The notes beneath the pieces were generated by a model. It searched no databases. It had not been told where the DNA came from and saw nothing but the letters and a program-made list of their open reading frames with translations. Both the position numbers and the translations under genes were made by a program. A DNA stretch of 59,427 nt from Methanoregula sp. (GTDB taxonomy: Archaea; Halobacteriota; Methanomicrobia; Methanomicrobiales; Methanospirillaceae). Below are positions 1-9,845 of the stretch, piece by piece (the stretch's first letter is position 1; each line of letters opens with the position of its first letter). The DNA lies in the NCBI RefSeq assembly GCF_003170075.1, contig NZ_PMZU01000061.1, positions 2,481-61,907 on the forward strand. Reading direction: 5' to 3'.

Positions 1-354
<354 letters not shown>

Positions 355-535
355 TCAAATTGTACATCTGTACGCACACTAATATCTGAACCTTAATTTC
401 GAGGAATTAGCGGTTACTAAACAAATTTCCGCATTGCCAGTATCAACGTCAGAACCAACTCCGGTCAAGCCGGGTCTTGTTGGATCTCCATCAAAGAATG
501 CTTGTGTTCGTCGTGTTTGTTCACTTGAACACGGG
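355..535 (-). other. 16S rRNA leader (pre-rRNA 5' spacer)
   Basis: This is the stretch between the nearest rRNA promoter (TATA at 558-567, start predicted near 537) and the 16S 5' end. It holds no credible gene. On the minus strand a short hairpin (AACACG at 528-533 against CGTGTT at 512-517) lies at the predicted start of the transcript. A processing stem flanking 16S is expected here, but its other half lies outside the window. Confidence 0.6.
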
Positions 536-557
536 CTCATAATGTATGTCTCAAGGA

Positions 558-570
558 TATTTATACCTTG
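558..570 (-). promoter_or_regulatory. rRNA promoter P3 (TATA box nearest 16S)
   Basis: The minus strand reads AAGGTATAAATATCC here, a good archaeal TATA box, with a purine-rich start (ATTATGAG) about 25 nt downstream near 537. The surrounding block is repeated 135 bp further upstream as P2. Confidence 0.7.
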
Positions 571-693
571 TTACATGCAGTGTTTGTATTCGGAACCGAG
601 CCCCGGGATCTGCCGGTTTTGTTGGTTCTTCATCACACGCCTTTCGTCGTGTTTTTGATGTAAACACGGGCTTACAATGTAGGTTACAGGATT

Positions 694-705
694 ATTTATA
701 CCTTG
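694..705 (-). promoter_or_regulatory. rRNA promoter P2
   Basis: The minus strand reads AAGGTATAAATAATCC, nearly identical to P3 and offset by exactly 135 bp. The predicted start (ATTGTAAG) lies near 672. The transcript would begin with a 7-bp hairpin (CGTG plus TTT at 668-662 pairing with 654-648). Confidence 0.7.
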
Positions 706-786
706 TTGCCTGCATCGTGCCCACTTCGGACCCGATACGTCCCTTGCGGGCAGTTTTCGTCGGGTCTTCATCAGAAATTGTGGATT

Positions 787-797
787 ACATTATACCA
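787..797 (-). promoter_or_regulatory. Probable rRNA promoter P1 (distal)
   Basis: The minus strand reads GTGGTATAATGTAATCC. It is weaker than P2 and P3 but shares the GGTATAA core. It is followed by the same TGATGAAGA block that follows each of the other promoters, so it looks like a third, more degraded copy of the promoter unit. Confidence 0.45.
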
Positions 798-819
798 CAC
801 TCTAGCATTTAAGGATTAC

Positions 820-1820
820 TCCCCTTTTACCTCATTTTCAAACCCTGTAACAATTGCCGGGATTATATCTGAGGGCCAGATACCACTTCAAAACGGCAAG
901 AATTGCATTTCAAATCCGTACATCCCGATTTCAGGTTTGAGGGACCGTCCCGGCCGGATCATACGGCGCGACTGCCACCGGGTCCCCAGGATCGATTCCG
1001 AAACACCGCTGAAATCAGGAGCCAATGCAGGAAATGACGCACATTTGCACGGGAACGATACCCTTGAGAACTACCGGCCGGAACGGGTCGCGCAGGAAAT
1101 ACCATGAACCCGGCCCCACCCTGCCGCATCTTACACATGAGCATGCGCCCCTTCCCCTGCACCGTTTTGCAGTACCGGGTGCCCAATAATATCTGTCCTG
1201 CCGCGCACCATTCTCTATCCTGATGCCCACAACTCTGCACAATCGCACAAACTCCGGAAATGAGATCCCAAGGCTGGTTTGATCTATAATACTGGGATCA
1301 GGTCCACACTATCGCACATGGTTTTCTGGGCCGGGGCGCTCTAAACCAGGGCGGATACGCCACAACCCTTCTGCGATGTAGTTGTACCCATGCAACCCGC
1401 TTCCACCCATAAGCTCAGCTGAATTGCCTTTTATCGGGAATATACCGTCATAAAATTGTATTTTTTATACGCAAAACCTGGGCGGGCATGAAGGATGTTT
1501 GAGGGGGTCGCATGGGTACAAATGAAATCCTGGCAATCCGGCGCATGTGCCCCGGACCTGTAAAGACCGGGTCAGATCATTTCCATCGCGAGGGTAAATC
1601 AGACAATACCGAAGCGGGACAAGGAACACGGTGTAGCAGGTATCAGAACAAATGTACCTGCATGACCCCTCTGCAACCAATAAGGATTTCTCCGTCCCCC
1701 GCATTCTCCTTGATTAAGATCCTTACCTTCCCCATGCCTTTGGCGCTGTGCAACGGGATGGGGCGGTGCAGGGGATTCTGTCGCAGGTACTCCTGCGGCA
1801 GATCCCCCTTGAGGTTACCC
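820..1820. other. Gene-poor region between rRNA promoters and first gene
   Basis: No open frame here has family resemblance or a ribosome site; the frames present look random. Visible structure: a 7-bp inverted repeat GATCCCA (1264-1270) and TGGGATC (1293-1299) around a TATA-like CTATAATAC, and the long inverted repeat 1382-1398/1505-1521 described separately. A frame beginning at 1512 runs into the real gene at 1821, but its N-terminal hundred residues look like non-coding translation. Confidence 0.5.
1382..1521. repeat. Inverted repeat pair with CATGGGTACAA core
   Basis: TTGTACCCATGCAACCC at 1382-1398 is the reverse complement of GGGTCGCATGGGTACAA at 1505-1521 with one mismatch in 17. The arms enclose about 106 bp with no gene. 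The same core, GGGTCACATGGGTACAA, occurs at 40624-40640 inside a perfect hairpin, so this is a small dispersed repeat family rather than chance. Confidence 0.6.
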
Positions 1821-2318
1821 ATGACACAATTTCGCCAGAGACCAGGAACCAAGAGTGCAGTCCGCATTCTTCCAGACCCGTTTCCGGATATAACTGCATT
1901 TGACGCAATCATCCGGTCGTTGATCCTGAAAAATGCGCTCGGATGCACACCCTACAGGAGTGCAAAGGTCAACCACCCGCCGGTCCAGAGAGTAAGGGAA
2001 ATGTACACGGCAAAATTCGTTTATAGGGATACGAACGGAAAACAGATCGGGAGAGGGTCTGAGGTGTACAACACTATAGAAGGCTACCAGAACGGTATTG
2101 CCGCGGTGATCTCGAACATGGCAAACAGAGCAGCGCATGGCGGGAAGGTCAAACACTTACTAAGTGCCGATTTATTTTCCGTGACCCTGAAGTGCCATGA
2201 TCCCAATGGCGAACTGTATTTCCTGAGTGTCGCACGGGACCGGCTGACCCTTTCATCCTTTAGCGATGACGAAATCCGGAAACGTGTCGAGATATGGGCA
2301 GATGGTGTGTCGGGATAA
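1821..2318 (+). CDS. Conserved-looking hypothetical protein, 165 aa
   Basis: The protein starts MTQFRQRPGTKSAVRILPD. The start at 1821 has a GAGGT ribosome site six bases before it, and upstream codons look non-coding. The C-terminal half (about residues 60-165) reads as a compact globular domain with alternating hydrophobic strands (TAKFVYRDTNGKQIGRG, FSVTLKCHDPNGELYFLSV). No signal peptide or membrane helix is seen. I do not recognise the family. It stands alone between a gene-poor region and the convergent scpA. Translation quality supports a real gene, but no function can be assigned. Confidence 0.65.
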   Translation: MTQFRQRPGTKSAVRILPDPFPDITAFDAIIRSLILKNALGCTPYRSAKVNHPPVQRVREMYTAKFVYRDTNGKQIGRGSEVYNTIEGYQNGIAAVISNMANRAAHGGKVKHLLSADLFSVTLKCHDPNGELYFLSVARDRLTLSSFSDDEIRKRVEIWADGVSG

Positions 2319-2508
2319 GACATTTTAGGTAATGCGGGAGAGGATCAAGCTGAATTACTTCTAATAATAGTATGATCCTGGTCCAGGCATACCTCAATGA
2401 ATGCCGGACAGTGATATCCCTTCGTGAACTCTACCCCTATCCTCGATTCGTCCGCTCACTTCTTCCCATGCTGGTGTCCGGATGTATCGGGATCACTCAA
2501 CCGATACA

Positions 2509-3432
2509 TCACTCCCCGTCCACTTTCACAACATGAACGTACACGTCCCCAAAGAACTCCTCCTGCCTGAGCGAACACTGGCCGTCCAGTGCTAAAAAGA
2601 GCAGCGGGATATAGACATCCGGGAGTCCCCACCCGAGGTCCTTGCAGAGCTCGTCGAGCGTGATCTCGGTGTCCGGGTCGGCATTTGCGAGGCACTCTTC
2701 GATGACCTGCCGGGCCGCGTCCTGGTACCCCTCCTCGTGGGCGATGCCCACGACATCATCGACCTCAATCAGGTAATCATCTGCGGGGGGAAGCCGGCGG
2801 CGCCTCCGCTCCTCTTTTTCGAGGTTCTTGAGCTCGATGATCAGCTCAAAGAGGGTGACCGGACTCTTTCGCAGGCTCTTCCTGTCGAGCCGGCGCTGGA
2901 TCTCCCGTTCCAGCCGTTCGATGGGCCCGAACCGGCTCTCGGCCTCGAAATCCAGGTCGCCCGCAAGATCGAAGTCTTCCCCTGTATCGCCTTCACTGTT
3001 GCTGTCGTCCTCATCTGACGCGAGATCCAGATGTTCGGACTTCATGCGCAGGAGCGTGGCCGCAAAAAAGAGTGTGCGCCCCGAGATCTGGAGGTTGAGC
3101 TGCCGGCACCGCTCCAGTTCGGAGAGGAACCGGTCGGTCACTTCGATGATGTCGATATTCCACGGGTCAATCTCGCCCCGTTCCGCAAGGCCAACGAGGA
3201 TCTCGACCGGGTCCTCGACGATCCCCGGCTCCGGTTCTCCTGGAGTGTCTCCTGCCGCAGGAGAGACTACATGGGCGGCAGCATCAGGAACTTCGGTGGG
3301 CCCTGCAGCGTCGGTATTTTCGGTTCCGGACCGCTCCCCGTCCGGGGCCTCTGTCAGGGCAGGTTCACCGGCCCTGCCTGCCTTTGCGCCCTTATCAGCC
3401 CGTCGCTTCCCGTTCCCGCCCGGTTCAGCCAT
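2509..3432 (-). CDS. scpA: Segregation and condensation protein ScpA (kleisin)
   Basis: ScpA is the kleisin subunit that bridges the Smc heads in chromosome condensation. The 307-residue protein has a low-complexity acidic/Ala-rich N-terminus (about 1-65), then the kleisin core beginning EDPVEILVGLAERGEIDPWN and continuing with FLSELERC, LFFAATLLRMKSEHL. A Glu/Asp-rich linker (about residues 140-160) leads to a C-terminal winged-helix region (about 225-305) that would contact the Smc head. Its ATG overlaps the end of smc by 8 nt, so the two are translationally coupled. The extended N-terminus is longer than in many bacterial ScpA proteins. No scpB follows. Confidence 0.9.
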   Translation of the reverse strand: MAEPGGNGKRRADKGAKAGRAGEPALTEAPDGERSGTENTDAAGPTEVPDAAAHVVSPAAGDTPGEPEPGIVEDPVEILVGLAERGEIDPWNIDIIEVTDRFLSELERCRQLNLQISGRTLFFAATLLRMKSEHLDLASDEDDSNSEGDTGEDFDLAGDLDFEAESRFGPIERLEREIQRRLDRKSLRKSPVTLFELIIELKNLEKEERRRRRLPPADDYLIEVDDVVGIAHEEGYQDAARQVIEECLANADPDTEITLDELCKDLGWGLPDVYIPLLFLALDGQCSLRQEEFFGDVYVHVVKVDGE

Positions 3433-6400
3433 GGACCTTGACTCCGGTAACGAGCGTGCTCTTGTCCGGCCGGCTCGTCACGCCCATGATCCGTTGCGCC
3501 GCGTCGATCATCGGTTTGCGCAGCGAGACGATAACAAACTGCGACGAGGGGGCGAGCTCCTGTATCATCGCCGCGATCCGTTCCACGTTCGAACCGTCAA
3601 GCGACATATCCACCTCATCGAACGCGTAGAAGGGCGCCGGAATGTAGTGCTGGATGGAGAAGATAAACGCGAGCGTGGTCAGCGACTTCTCCCCCCCCGA
3701 GAGGGATGAGAGAAGGTGGACTTTCTTGTCCCGGGGCTTGACCGCAAACGTGAGCCCGCCGGTGAAGGGGTCCTCCTCATTTTCGAGCACCAGGTTCCCG
3801 CTCCCGCTCGTAAGCCGGGCAAAGATCTCCCGGAAGTTGGTATCAATCGCCTTGAATGCGGTCATGAACGCCTCGAACTTCATCTGCTCGTACTGCTCGA
3901 TGCGCTCGATTAAGCTCGCCCGCTCCTTGGAGAGGGTGTCTTTCCTGTCCGTCCGCTCCTCTACCTGTCGCTGAATCTTTTCGTATTCCTCAATGGCGAG
4001 CATGTTGACGGCGCCTATTTTATGGAGCGCGAGTTCGGCATCGGCGATCTTCCCCTCAATCTCCGATATGGTGAGATCGGTCTTTGTCTCGCCGACCAGA
4101 GTCGTGAGTGCGGCGATCTCGGTCGCAAGTACCTGTGCCCGCTCCTCAAGGGCGGTCAGCTGGATCGTGAATCGTTCCTTGTCGGCATCGAACTTCATCA
4201 GTTTCGATTCCGAAGCGTGGATGTTCCCGGACACGTCAGTCCGCTTTTTCCGCAGCTCTTCAAGTTCCCCGGAAAACTCCTTCTGCTTCTCTTCGAGCTC
4301 GGCAATTACGTTCTTGTGGGCAGCGATCTGTTCGTTTGACCCGGCAATCTCCGCATCGATCTGCCGGTTGCGCTCGTCCAGCCGGGCGCGTTCCTCGCCC
4401 AGTTCCCCGATCCGGGCCGTGAAATGCTGGCGTTCGCGGGAGGCGTCGTTCATGTCTGCCTCCTTGTTGCGCAGGCGCCGTTCCGCCTCTTCAATCTCCT
4501 TTTTCTTCTTCTCCATCTGGTCGGTGAGCGCCGGGATATTGGTGTCGTCCAGCTTCTTTTTTATCCCGTCGATTTGGGCCGTGATCGCGTTCACCGCTTC
4601 GGTGACCTTGTCGAGTTCACCTTCGAGTGCGGATAGTTCCGCCGCACTGTTGCCGGTCTCCTCTTCCTGTCGGGCAACCGCGGCCTCGATGGTCTGTTTC
4701 TCGACCGTGATCGCCTCGAACCGGCGGGTGAATTCCTCGGTGAGCACCCCGGCCCGGGCCATATTCTGGTCGATCTCGTTACGGAGCGCCCGTTTCTGGT
4801 CGACCTCTTCGGTCATGCGCCTGACACCTGCTTCAAGCGTCGCGGCCTCTCCCGCGAGTTCGGCAAGGTGCGATCGGATCCGGACGATCTCGTCGTCCAC
4901 GGCAGCACCGAATCCCCGCACAGGCTTCTTTGCCGAACCACCGGTCATCGCCCCACTCTTTTCGAGCAGTTCGCCTTCGAGAGTGACCATCCGGTACTTC
5001 CCGATCAGTTTCCGTGCCCGTTCGAGCGTATCGACAACGACCGTCGCCCCGAGCGCCACGGCAAACGCCCGGTCGTACACGGGGTCGTAGTCGAGGAGGT
5101 TGACCGCATAATCAATGACGCCGGGCTCCTTGACAGGGGGGAGCGTGGGCGGCCTGAGTTTGTTTAACGGGAGAAATGTCACTCTGCCCAGCCGCTCGTC
5201 CTTTAAGTACCGGATTGCATCGGCGGCGATCTGGTCTGTGTCGCAGATCACAAAATGGACTTTGTTTCCCGCAGCGACATTGAGCGCCGTCGCGTATTCC
5301 GGGGGGGCCCGGCCCTGGTCCGCGATCGTGCCGTGGACGCCGTCCATGGCCCTGACCGCCTCGATCGCTTTTCCCCCGGACTCGCCCCGGGCCTGTTGTG
5401 CGGCTTCGAGCCGGATCGCATCCTGCTCGGCATCCTTCATCTCCCCGCGCAGGTGTTCGAGTGACGAGCGCTGGGCAAACATGCCGCCTTCCAGTTCCGA
5501 GAGGTTGCGGTCGAGTTCCTGTTTCTGGCCGGCGAGCGCTGCGACCGTCTTTTCGTTCCCGGACAACTGCTCCTGCTTTGCCGCGTACTCCTCGTCAAGC
5601 TGCTTCTGGAGCGCGGTGAGGCGTTCGAGCTCGCTTGTACGCATCCGGCTCTTTTCGATGAGCATGTCCTGCTGGTGGAGGATGGTGGATCGTTCACCTT
5701 TTTTTACCTCGACCTCCTCCATCAGGGCAAATAGTTTCTGCCGGGACTCCTCCGTGTCTGATGAGTGATGCCGGATCTCGGTCTCAACCTTCTCAAGCTG
5801 CGCCTTTGAGGTCGCCACTTCCATGGCAATGTTCGTGCGGTCGATGGTGAGCGTGCGGATCTTGTCGGAAAGCTCTGCGACCCGTGCCTCGGCACGTTTG
5901 GTGTCCGCAAAGACCCGGTTGATCGCTTCGAGATTTGCCTCCTTGTCTTTTCTGAGCCGGGCGATCGTCTGCTCCGCAAGCTTGATCCCGCTCTTTGCCT
6001 CTTCGAGATCCGCAATCAGCTTCAGGTAATCGGGCCCGCTTTTTTTGTTGATAAGCTCGTCCACATCTTTGAGATCGGCCTTGAGGTAGGAGAGTTCGTT
6101 CTCCTCCAATCCCCGGTCTGCCTCGACCCGGGAGATCTTAATCTTCTGCTCTTCAGCGGACGCTAAAAGCGTGGCCCGTTCCTTCTCCTTGTCGTGGAGC
6201 CGGGCGGCCGACCGGCATCCCTGGTAGAAACCGAGCTCTTTTTGCCATTTCTGGTATTCGAGCGCATGTTCGCGCTCTTTTTTGAGATCATTCGCCCGTT
6301 TGGTGAGCTCGATAAGCAGAAGTTCCTCGCGCTCGATCCGCTCCCGGACCACGTCAAGCTCGGAGAGCGACTGCTGCTTTTTCGTATCGAACTCGGAGAC

Positions 6401-6865
6401 CCCGGCGATCTCATCGATGATCTTCCGGCGCTCGTTGTCGCTCATCTCCATGATCCGGGTCACGTCACCCTGCATCACAACGTTGTAACCGTGCGGGATA
6501 ATACCGAACTTTGCAAGGTGGTCGACAATGTCGCTCTGTTTGCAGAGCCGGTCGTTTAAGTAATTATAACTATAATAGCCATTCCCCGTTCTTTTTATCC
6601 GGCGGCGGATCTTCGTCCCGTCGGAAAATTCGATGGCGACCTCGGCGGTGTTCTTCCCGGAGTTGAGGTTGATGAGATCGGTGAGTTTCTCGGCACGCAG
6701 GTTGCGGGAACTCGAAAGGGCGAGAACAAAAAGAACAGAATCGATGATATTACTCTTCCCGGAGCCGTTCGGGCCGGATATTACGGTGAAACCCTCTAAA
6801 AAGGGGATTTTTGTCTTTTTTGAAAAAGACTTGAAATTATCTATCTCCAGCTCTGTGATGTGCAA
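3425..6865 (-). CDS. smc: Chromosome segregation ATPase Smc
   Basis: This is a full-length 1146-residue Smc protein. The N-terminal head carries the Walker A motif GPNGSGKSN (about residues 32-40). Two long coiled-coil arms flank a hinge at about 510-650 (DGVHGTIADQG, DYAVNLLDYDPVYDRAFAVALG). The C-terminal head has the signature LSSLSGGEKSLTTLA and Walker B PFYAFDEVDMSLDG. It acts as a homodimer with ScpA to condense and segregate chromosomes. It lies between an upstream coiled-coil protein gene (21-nt gap) and scpA (8-nt overlap), forming one operon. Confidence 0.97.
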   Translation of the reverse strand: MHITELEIDNFKSFSKKTKIPFLEGFTVISGPNGSGKSNIIDSVLFVLALSSSRNLRAEKLTDLINLNSGKNTAEVAIEFSDGTKIRRRIKRTGNGYYSYNYLNDRLCKQSDIVDHLAKFGIIPHGYNVVMQGDVTRIMEMSDNERRKIIDEIAGVSEFDTKKQQSLSELDVVRERIEREELLLIELTKRANDLKKEREHALEYQKWQKELGFYQGCRSAARLHDKEKERATLLASAEEQKIKISRVEADRGLEENELSYLKADLKDVDELINKKSGPDYLKLIADLEEAKSGIKLAEQTIARLRKDKEANLEAINRVFADTKRAEARVAELSDKIRTLTIDRTNIAMEVATSKAQLEKVETEIRHHSSDTEESRQKLFALMEEVEVKKGERSTILHQQDMLIEKSRMRTSELERLTALQKQLDEEYAAKQEQLSGNEKTVAALAGQKQELDRNLSELEGGMFAQRSSLEHLRGEMKDAEQDAIRLEAAQQARGESGGKAIEAVRAMDGVHGTIADQGRAPPEYATALNVAAGNKVHFVICDTDQIAADAIRYLKDERLGRVTFLPLNKLRPPTLPPVKEPGVIDYAVNLLDYDPVYDRAFAVALGATVVVDTLERARKLIGKYRMVTLEGELLEKSGAMTGGSAKKPVRGFGAAVDDEIVRIRSHLAELAGEAATLEAGVRRMTEEVDQKRALRNEIDQNMARAGVLTEEFTRRFEAITVEKQTIEAAVARQEEETGNSAAELSALEGELDKVTEAVNAITAQIDGIKKKLDDTNIPALTDQMEKKKKEIEEAERRLRNKEADMNDASRERQHFTARIGELGEERARLDERNRQIDAEIAGSNEQIAAHKNVIAELEEKQKEFSGELEELRKKRTDVSGNIHASESKLMKFDADKERFTIQLTALEERAQVLATEIAALTTLVGETKTDLTISEIEGKIADAELALHKIGAVNMLAIEEYEKIQRQVEERTDRKDTLSKERASLIERIEQYEQMKFEAFMTAFKAIDTNFREIFARLTSGSGNLVLENEEDPFTGGLTFAVKPRDKKVHLLSSLSGGEKSLTTLAFIFSIQHYIPAPFYAFDEVDMSLDGSNVERIAAMIQELAPSSQFVIVSLRKPMIDAAQRIMGVTSRPDKSTLVTGVKVHG

Positions 6866-6886
6866 AGATCCGGCTCCCGATACAGC

Positions 6887-7402
6887 TTACTTCTTTGCAG
6901 AATCAGATGACTTGGACTTGTCTTCTTCAACAGCGTAGATGAGATCGCTCTGCTTGGGCTTGACCGAGATTCCTTTCTTGTTCCTGCCATAGCCGGCTGA
7001 AGCGACAATATAATCCTTTTCCCCGCGCCGGGGCTCAAGTTTCATCGTCCCGTCGGTCTGCATGATCATGTCCATCGCGGGCTCTGCCGGGGCCTCCGGT
7101 TCGGCATCCGCAGCCCGGGAACCTTTGCGGATAACAACCGTGCTTCCACCCTGCTGCGGCGCCGCACTGCCGGCGACTGAACCAGGAACCTGAGATCCCT
7201 GGACAATCGGCTGCATGCGTTTAAGTTCCTGACGGCTGCGTTCCTCGGTCTGCTTGGACATCTTCATCGCAATGGACTTGAGGTCGAGGAGCTCCTGGGT
7301 GAGCCCCTTGACGAGTGCTTCCATCTCGTTGACCTTCTTTTCGAGCGCTGCAACGCGGTCCTCGCCTGCACCGCTTCCTGAACTTTCCATCATTTTGATC
7401 AT
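6887..7402 (-). CDS. Coiled-coil protein encoded upstream of smc (unknown)
   Basis: This 171-residue protein has a predicted coiled coil at about residues 17-65 (heptad-like VAALEKKVNEMEALVKGL), a flexible Gln/Gly/Pro/Ala-rich middle (about 66-115), and a basic C-terminal segment (EKDYIVASAGYGRNKKG...). There is no signal peptide or membrane helix. An AAGGAG site precedes the ATG, and a TATA-like GATATATA lies at 7483-7490. It is the first gene of the smc-scpA operon, so it may assist condensation or take ScpB's place. That is inference from position only; I do not recognise a family. Confidence 0.75.
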   Translation of the reverse strand: MIKMMESSGSGAGEDRVAALEKKVNEMEALVKGLTQELLDLKSIAMKMSKQTEERSRQELKRMQPIVQGSQVPGSVAGSAAPQQGGSTVVIRKGSRAADAEPEAPAEPAMDMIMQTDGTMKLEPRRGEKDYIVASAGYGRNKKGISVKPKQSDLIYAVEEDKSKSSDSAKK

Positions 7403-7740
7403 TTTCTCCTTTTCATCGAGTTCGAACTCTAAGTACCTGATCTTTGCATCCGGTTACACCATGCCATACCTGTATATCTTGTGATATATACTGGTGCGGC
7501 GCACTCCTTATTAATAACAGTAGTGATCTGCAGATGAGGAAAAAAAGGTTTGTGCTTCTTTTTCTCTAAAAACAGGGGAAGGATCCGTGTAACCCGTCCG
7601 ATCCGGGCCTCACGCGCTTTCTGCGGCACGGCGTATTGCCGTGATAACCAGCATTTCTGCCTGACGGCACCTGTATTCCATTATCCCTGCGCTCATTTTT
7701 AAGAAAAGGTATTACCTGATCCAAGCCAACCTTTGTGCAT
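7403..7740. promoter_or_regulatory. Divergent promoter region, smc operon and glyA
   Basis: This 338-bp gap separates divergent genes. A TATA-like GATATATA at 7483-7490 suits the minus-strand smc operon (predicted start near 7460). An AT-rich TTTTTAAG at about 7696-7703 suits glyA, with a start close to its ATG and therefore a very short leader. No credible gene is seen between them. Confidence 0.5.
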
Positions 7741-8982
7741 ATGTCGTATCTTTCCCAAACTGATCCAGAGATAGCAGATATCATTGAGAAGGAACGGCTC
7801 CGCCAGACAAACGGTCTCGAACTGATCGCGTCCGAGAATATTGTCAGCCGTGCGGTGCTCGAGGCAATGGGGTCGATCATGACCAATAAGTATGCCGAGG
7901 GTTACCCGGGAAAGCGGTACTATGGCGGCTGCGAGTTCCATGATATGGCCGAAAATCTTGCCCGCAACCGGTTGAAAAAACTTTTTGGCGCGGAGCACGC
8001 AAATGTCCAGCCCCACTCGGGCACCCAGGCAAACATGGCGGTTTATTTTGCGTACATGAAACTGGGAGAGAAGATCCTGAGCATGAAGCTCAACCAGGGT
8101 GGCCACCTCTCGCATGGGTCGCCGGTCAGCTTCACTGGCAAGTTCTACCAGATCGCCCAGTATGGCGTCGACCCGAAGACCGAGATGCTCGATTACGGTG
8201 TTATCGGTGAGATGGCAAAGAAGGAGAAACCGCAGATCATCGTCTGCGGTGCGTCCGCCTACCCCCGTACGATCGAGTTTAAGGCGTTCCAGGAGATCGC
8301 CGATGATGTCGGTGCCTACTGTATGGCCGATATCGCACACATCGCCGGGCTCGTCGCATCGGGCATCCACCCGACATCTGTTGGCGTAACAAACTTCACC
8401 ACCACAACTACCCACAAGACCCTCCGTGGACCACGCGGTGGCGCGATCATGTGCAACAGCGAATACGCGCAGGCGATCGACAAGGCAGTCTTCCCGGGTA
8501 TGCAGGGCGGCCCCCTGATGCACACGATCACGGCAAAGGCGGTCTGTTTCAAGGAGGCCCTCCAGCCCTCGTTCAAAGAATACAACAAGCAGATCGTGAA
8601 AAACGCAAAAGTGCTCGCAGAAACCCTGATGAACAACGACATCCGGCTCGTCTCGGGCGGCACGGACAACCACCTGATGCTCATTGACCTCACCAACCAG
8701 CACCTCACCGGCCTTGAAGCGGAAGTAGCGCTGGGTAAAGCCGCTATCACGGTGAACAAGAACACGATCCCGAACGAGACCAAGAGCCCGTTTGTCACGA
8801 GCGGACTCCGGGTCGGCACTCCGGCTGTCACCTCACGGGGCATGAAAGAGGCCGAGATGCGCCGGATCGGGAACTGGATCTCTGCGGTGGTAAAAGACAT
8901 CAAGAACGAAACACTGATCCAGAAGGTCAACCGGGAAGTCACCGAGATGGCGCAGAAGTTCCCGATTTACCCGACAGTATAA
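7741..8982 (+). CDS. glyA: Serine hydroxymethyltransferase
   Basis: GlyA is a cytosolic PLP enzyme interconverting serine and glycine with transfer of the one-carbon unit to a tetrahydropterin (tetrahydromethanopterin/sarcinapterin or folate). The 413-residue protein has the N-terminal [10 protein letters not shown] block, the [10 protein letters not shown] block, and the PLP-lysine motif [15 protein letters not shown]. The ATG at 7741 is preferred over a GTG two codons upstream because it gives the usual N-terminus. It is followed after about 30 nt by folD, consistent with a one-carbon operon. Which pterin it uses cannot be read from the sequence. Confidence 0.97.
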   Translation: MSYLSQTDPEIADIIEKERLRQTNGLELIASENIVSRAVLEAMGSIMTNKYAEGYPGKRYYGGCEFHDMAENLARNRLKKLFGAEHANVQPHSGTQANMAVYFAYMKLGEKILSMKLNQGGHLSHGSPVSFTGKFYQIAQYGVDPKTEMLDYGVIGEMAKKEKPQIIVCGASAYPRTIEFKAFQEIADDVGAYCMADIAHIAGLVASGIHPTSVGVTNFTTTTTHKTLRGPRGGAIMCNSEYAQAIDKAVFPGMQGGPLMHTITAKAVCFKEALQPSFKEYNKQIVKNAKVLAETLMNNDIRLVSGGTDNHLMLIDLTNQHLTGLEAEVALGKAAITVNKNTIPNETKSPFVTSGLRVGTPAVTSRGMKEAEMRRIGNWISAVVKDIKNETLIQKVNREVTEMAQKFPIYPTV

Positions 8983-9011
8983 TCTTACTCTCATTTTTTC
9001 GGGGTGCGGCA

Positions 9012-9845
9012 ATGGGTATCATTCTTGACGGGAAAGCGGTATCGGAAAAGCGGCTCGAACTCCTCAAGGAAGCGATCGGCGAATCCGGCCTGTATCCCCG
9101 GCTTGCCACCGTGATTGCAGGGAGCGACCCGGCCTCGCAGATGTACGTCCGTATGAAGCACCGGGCCTGCGAGCGGGTCGGCATCGGGTCGGTCGGGATC
9201 GAGTGCCCGGGCGACGCCACCACGCAGAAGGTGCTTGAAACAATAACACGGCTCAATGAGGACACGGAGATCAATGGTATCCTTGTCCAGCTCCCGCTCC
9301 CCAGACAGATCGATACCGACAAAGTCATCTCCTCATTGAAGATCGAGAAAGATGTGGACGGGTTCCACCCGACCAGCCTTGGCCTCCTGATGAGCGGGAA
9401 ACCCCGGTTTTCCCCCTGCACACCCAAAGGGATCATGACCCTGCTTGAGGAATACAAGATCCTCGTCGCCGGTGCCCGTGCAGTTGTTGTCGGGCGGAGC
9501 ATCGATGTCGGGCGTCCGATGGCGGCGCTCCTCACCAATGCCGATGCGACAGTGACCATCTGCCACAGTAAAACCCGTGACCTTCCGGCTGAACTCAAGC
9601 GGGCAGATATTCTGGTCTCCGCGATAGGAAAAGCCCATTTCATCACGTCGGAGATGGTAAAACCCGGCGCAGTTGTTATCGATGTCGGGATCAACCAGTT
9701 GAACGGGAAACTGGTCGGCGATGTGGACTTTGCTGCAGTAAAAGGTATCGCGTCGGCGATCACCCCGGTCCCCGGCGGAGTCGGACCCATGACCATTGCA
9801 ACACTCATGGAGAACACCTTCGCGGCAGCGACGAGGATGCAATGA
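9012..9845 (+). CDS. folD: Methylenetetrahydrofolate dehydrogenase/cyclohydrolase
   Basis: FolD is bifunctional: it oxidises 5,10-methylene-tetrahydrofolate with NAD(P) and hydrolyses the methenyl form. The 277-residue protein keeps the catalytic-lysine segment [15 protein letters not shown], the [12 protein letters not shown] block, the Rossmann segment [17 protein letters not shown] and the C-terminal [15 protein letters not shown]. Many methanogens use tetrahydromethanopterin enzymes instead, so folD suggests a folate-type one-carbon route for biosynthesis. Its stop overlaps the next gene's start (ATGA). Confidence 0.96.
   Translation: MGIILDGKAVSEKRLELLKEAIGESGLYPRLATVIAGSDPASQMYVRMKHRACERVGIGSVGIECPGDATTQKVLETITRLNEDTEINGILVQLPLPRQIDTDKVISSLKIEKDVDGFHPTSLGLLMSGKPRFSPCTPKGIMTLLEEYKILVAGARAVVVGRSIDVGRPMAALLTNADATVTICHSKTRDLPAELKRADILVSAIGKAHFITSEMVKPGAVVIDVGINQLNGKLVGDVDFAAVKGIASAITPVPGGVGPMTIATLMENTFAAATRMQ

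Noticed and set aside
360-820. Small genes in the rRNA promoter region
   Set aside because: Frames at 434, 546 and 571 run through repeated promoter modules and overlap each other on both strands.
959-1248. Two overlapping minus-strand frames in the gene-poor region
   Set aside because: Random-looking composition, no ribosome site or conserved pattern.
7699-8703. Long open frame on the minus strand opposite glyA
   Set aside because: It is the antisense of the clearly conserved glyA gene and arises from codon composition.
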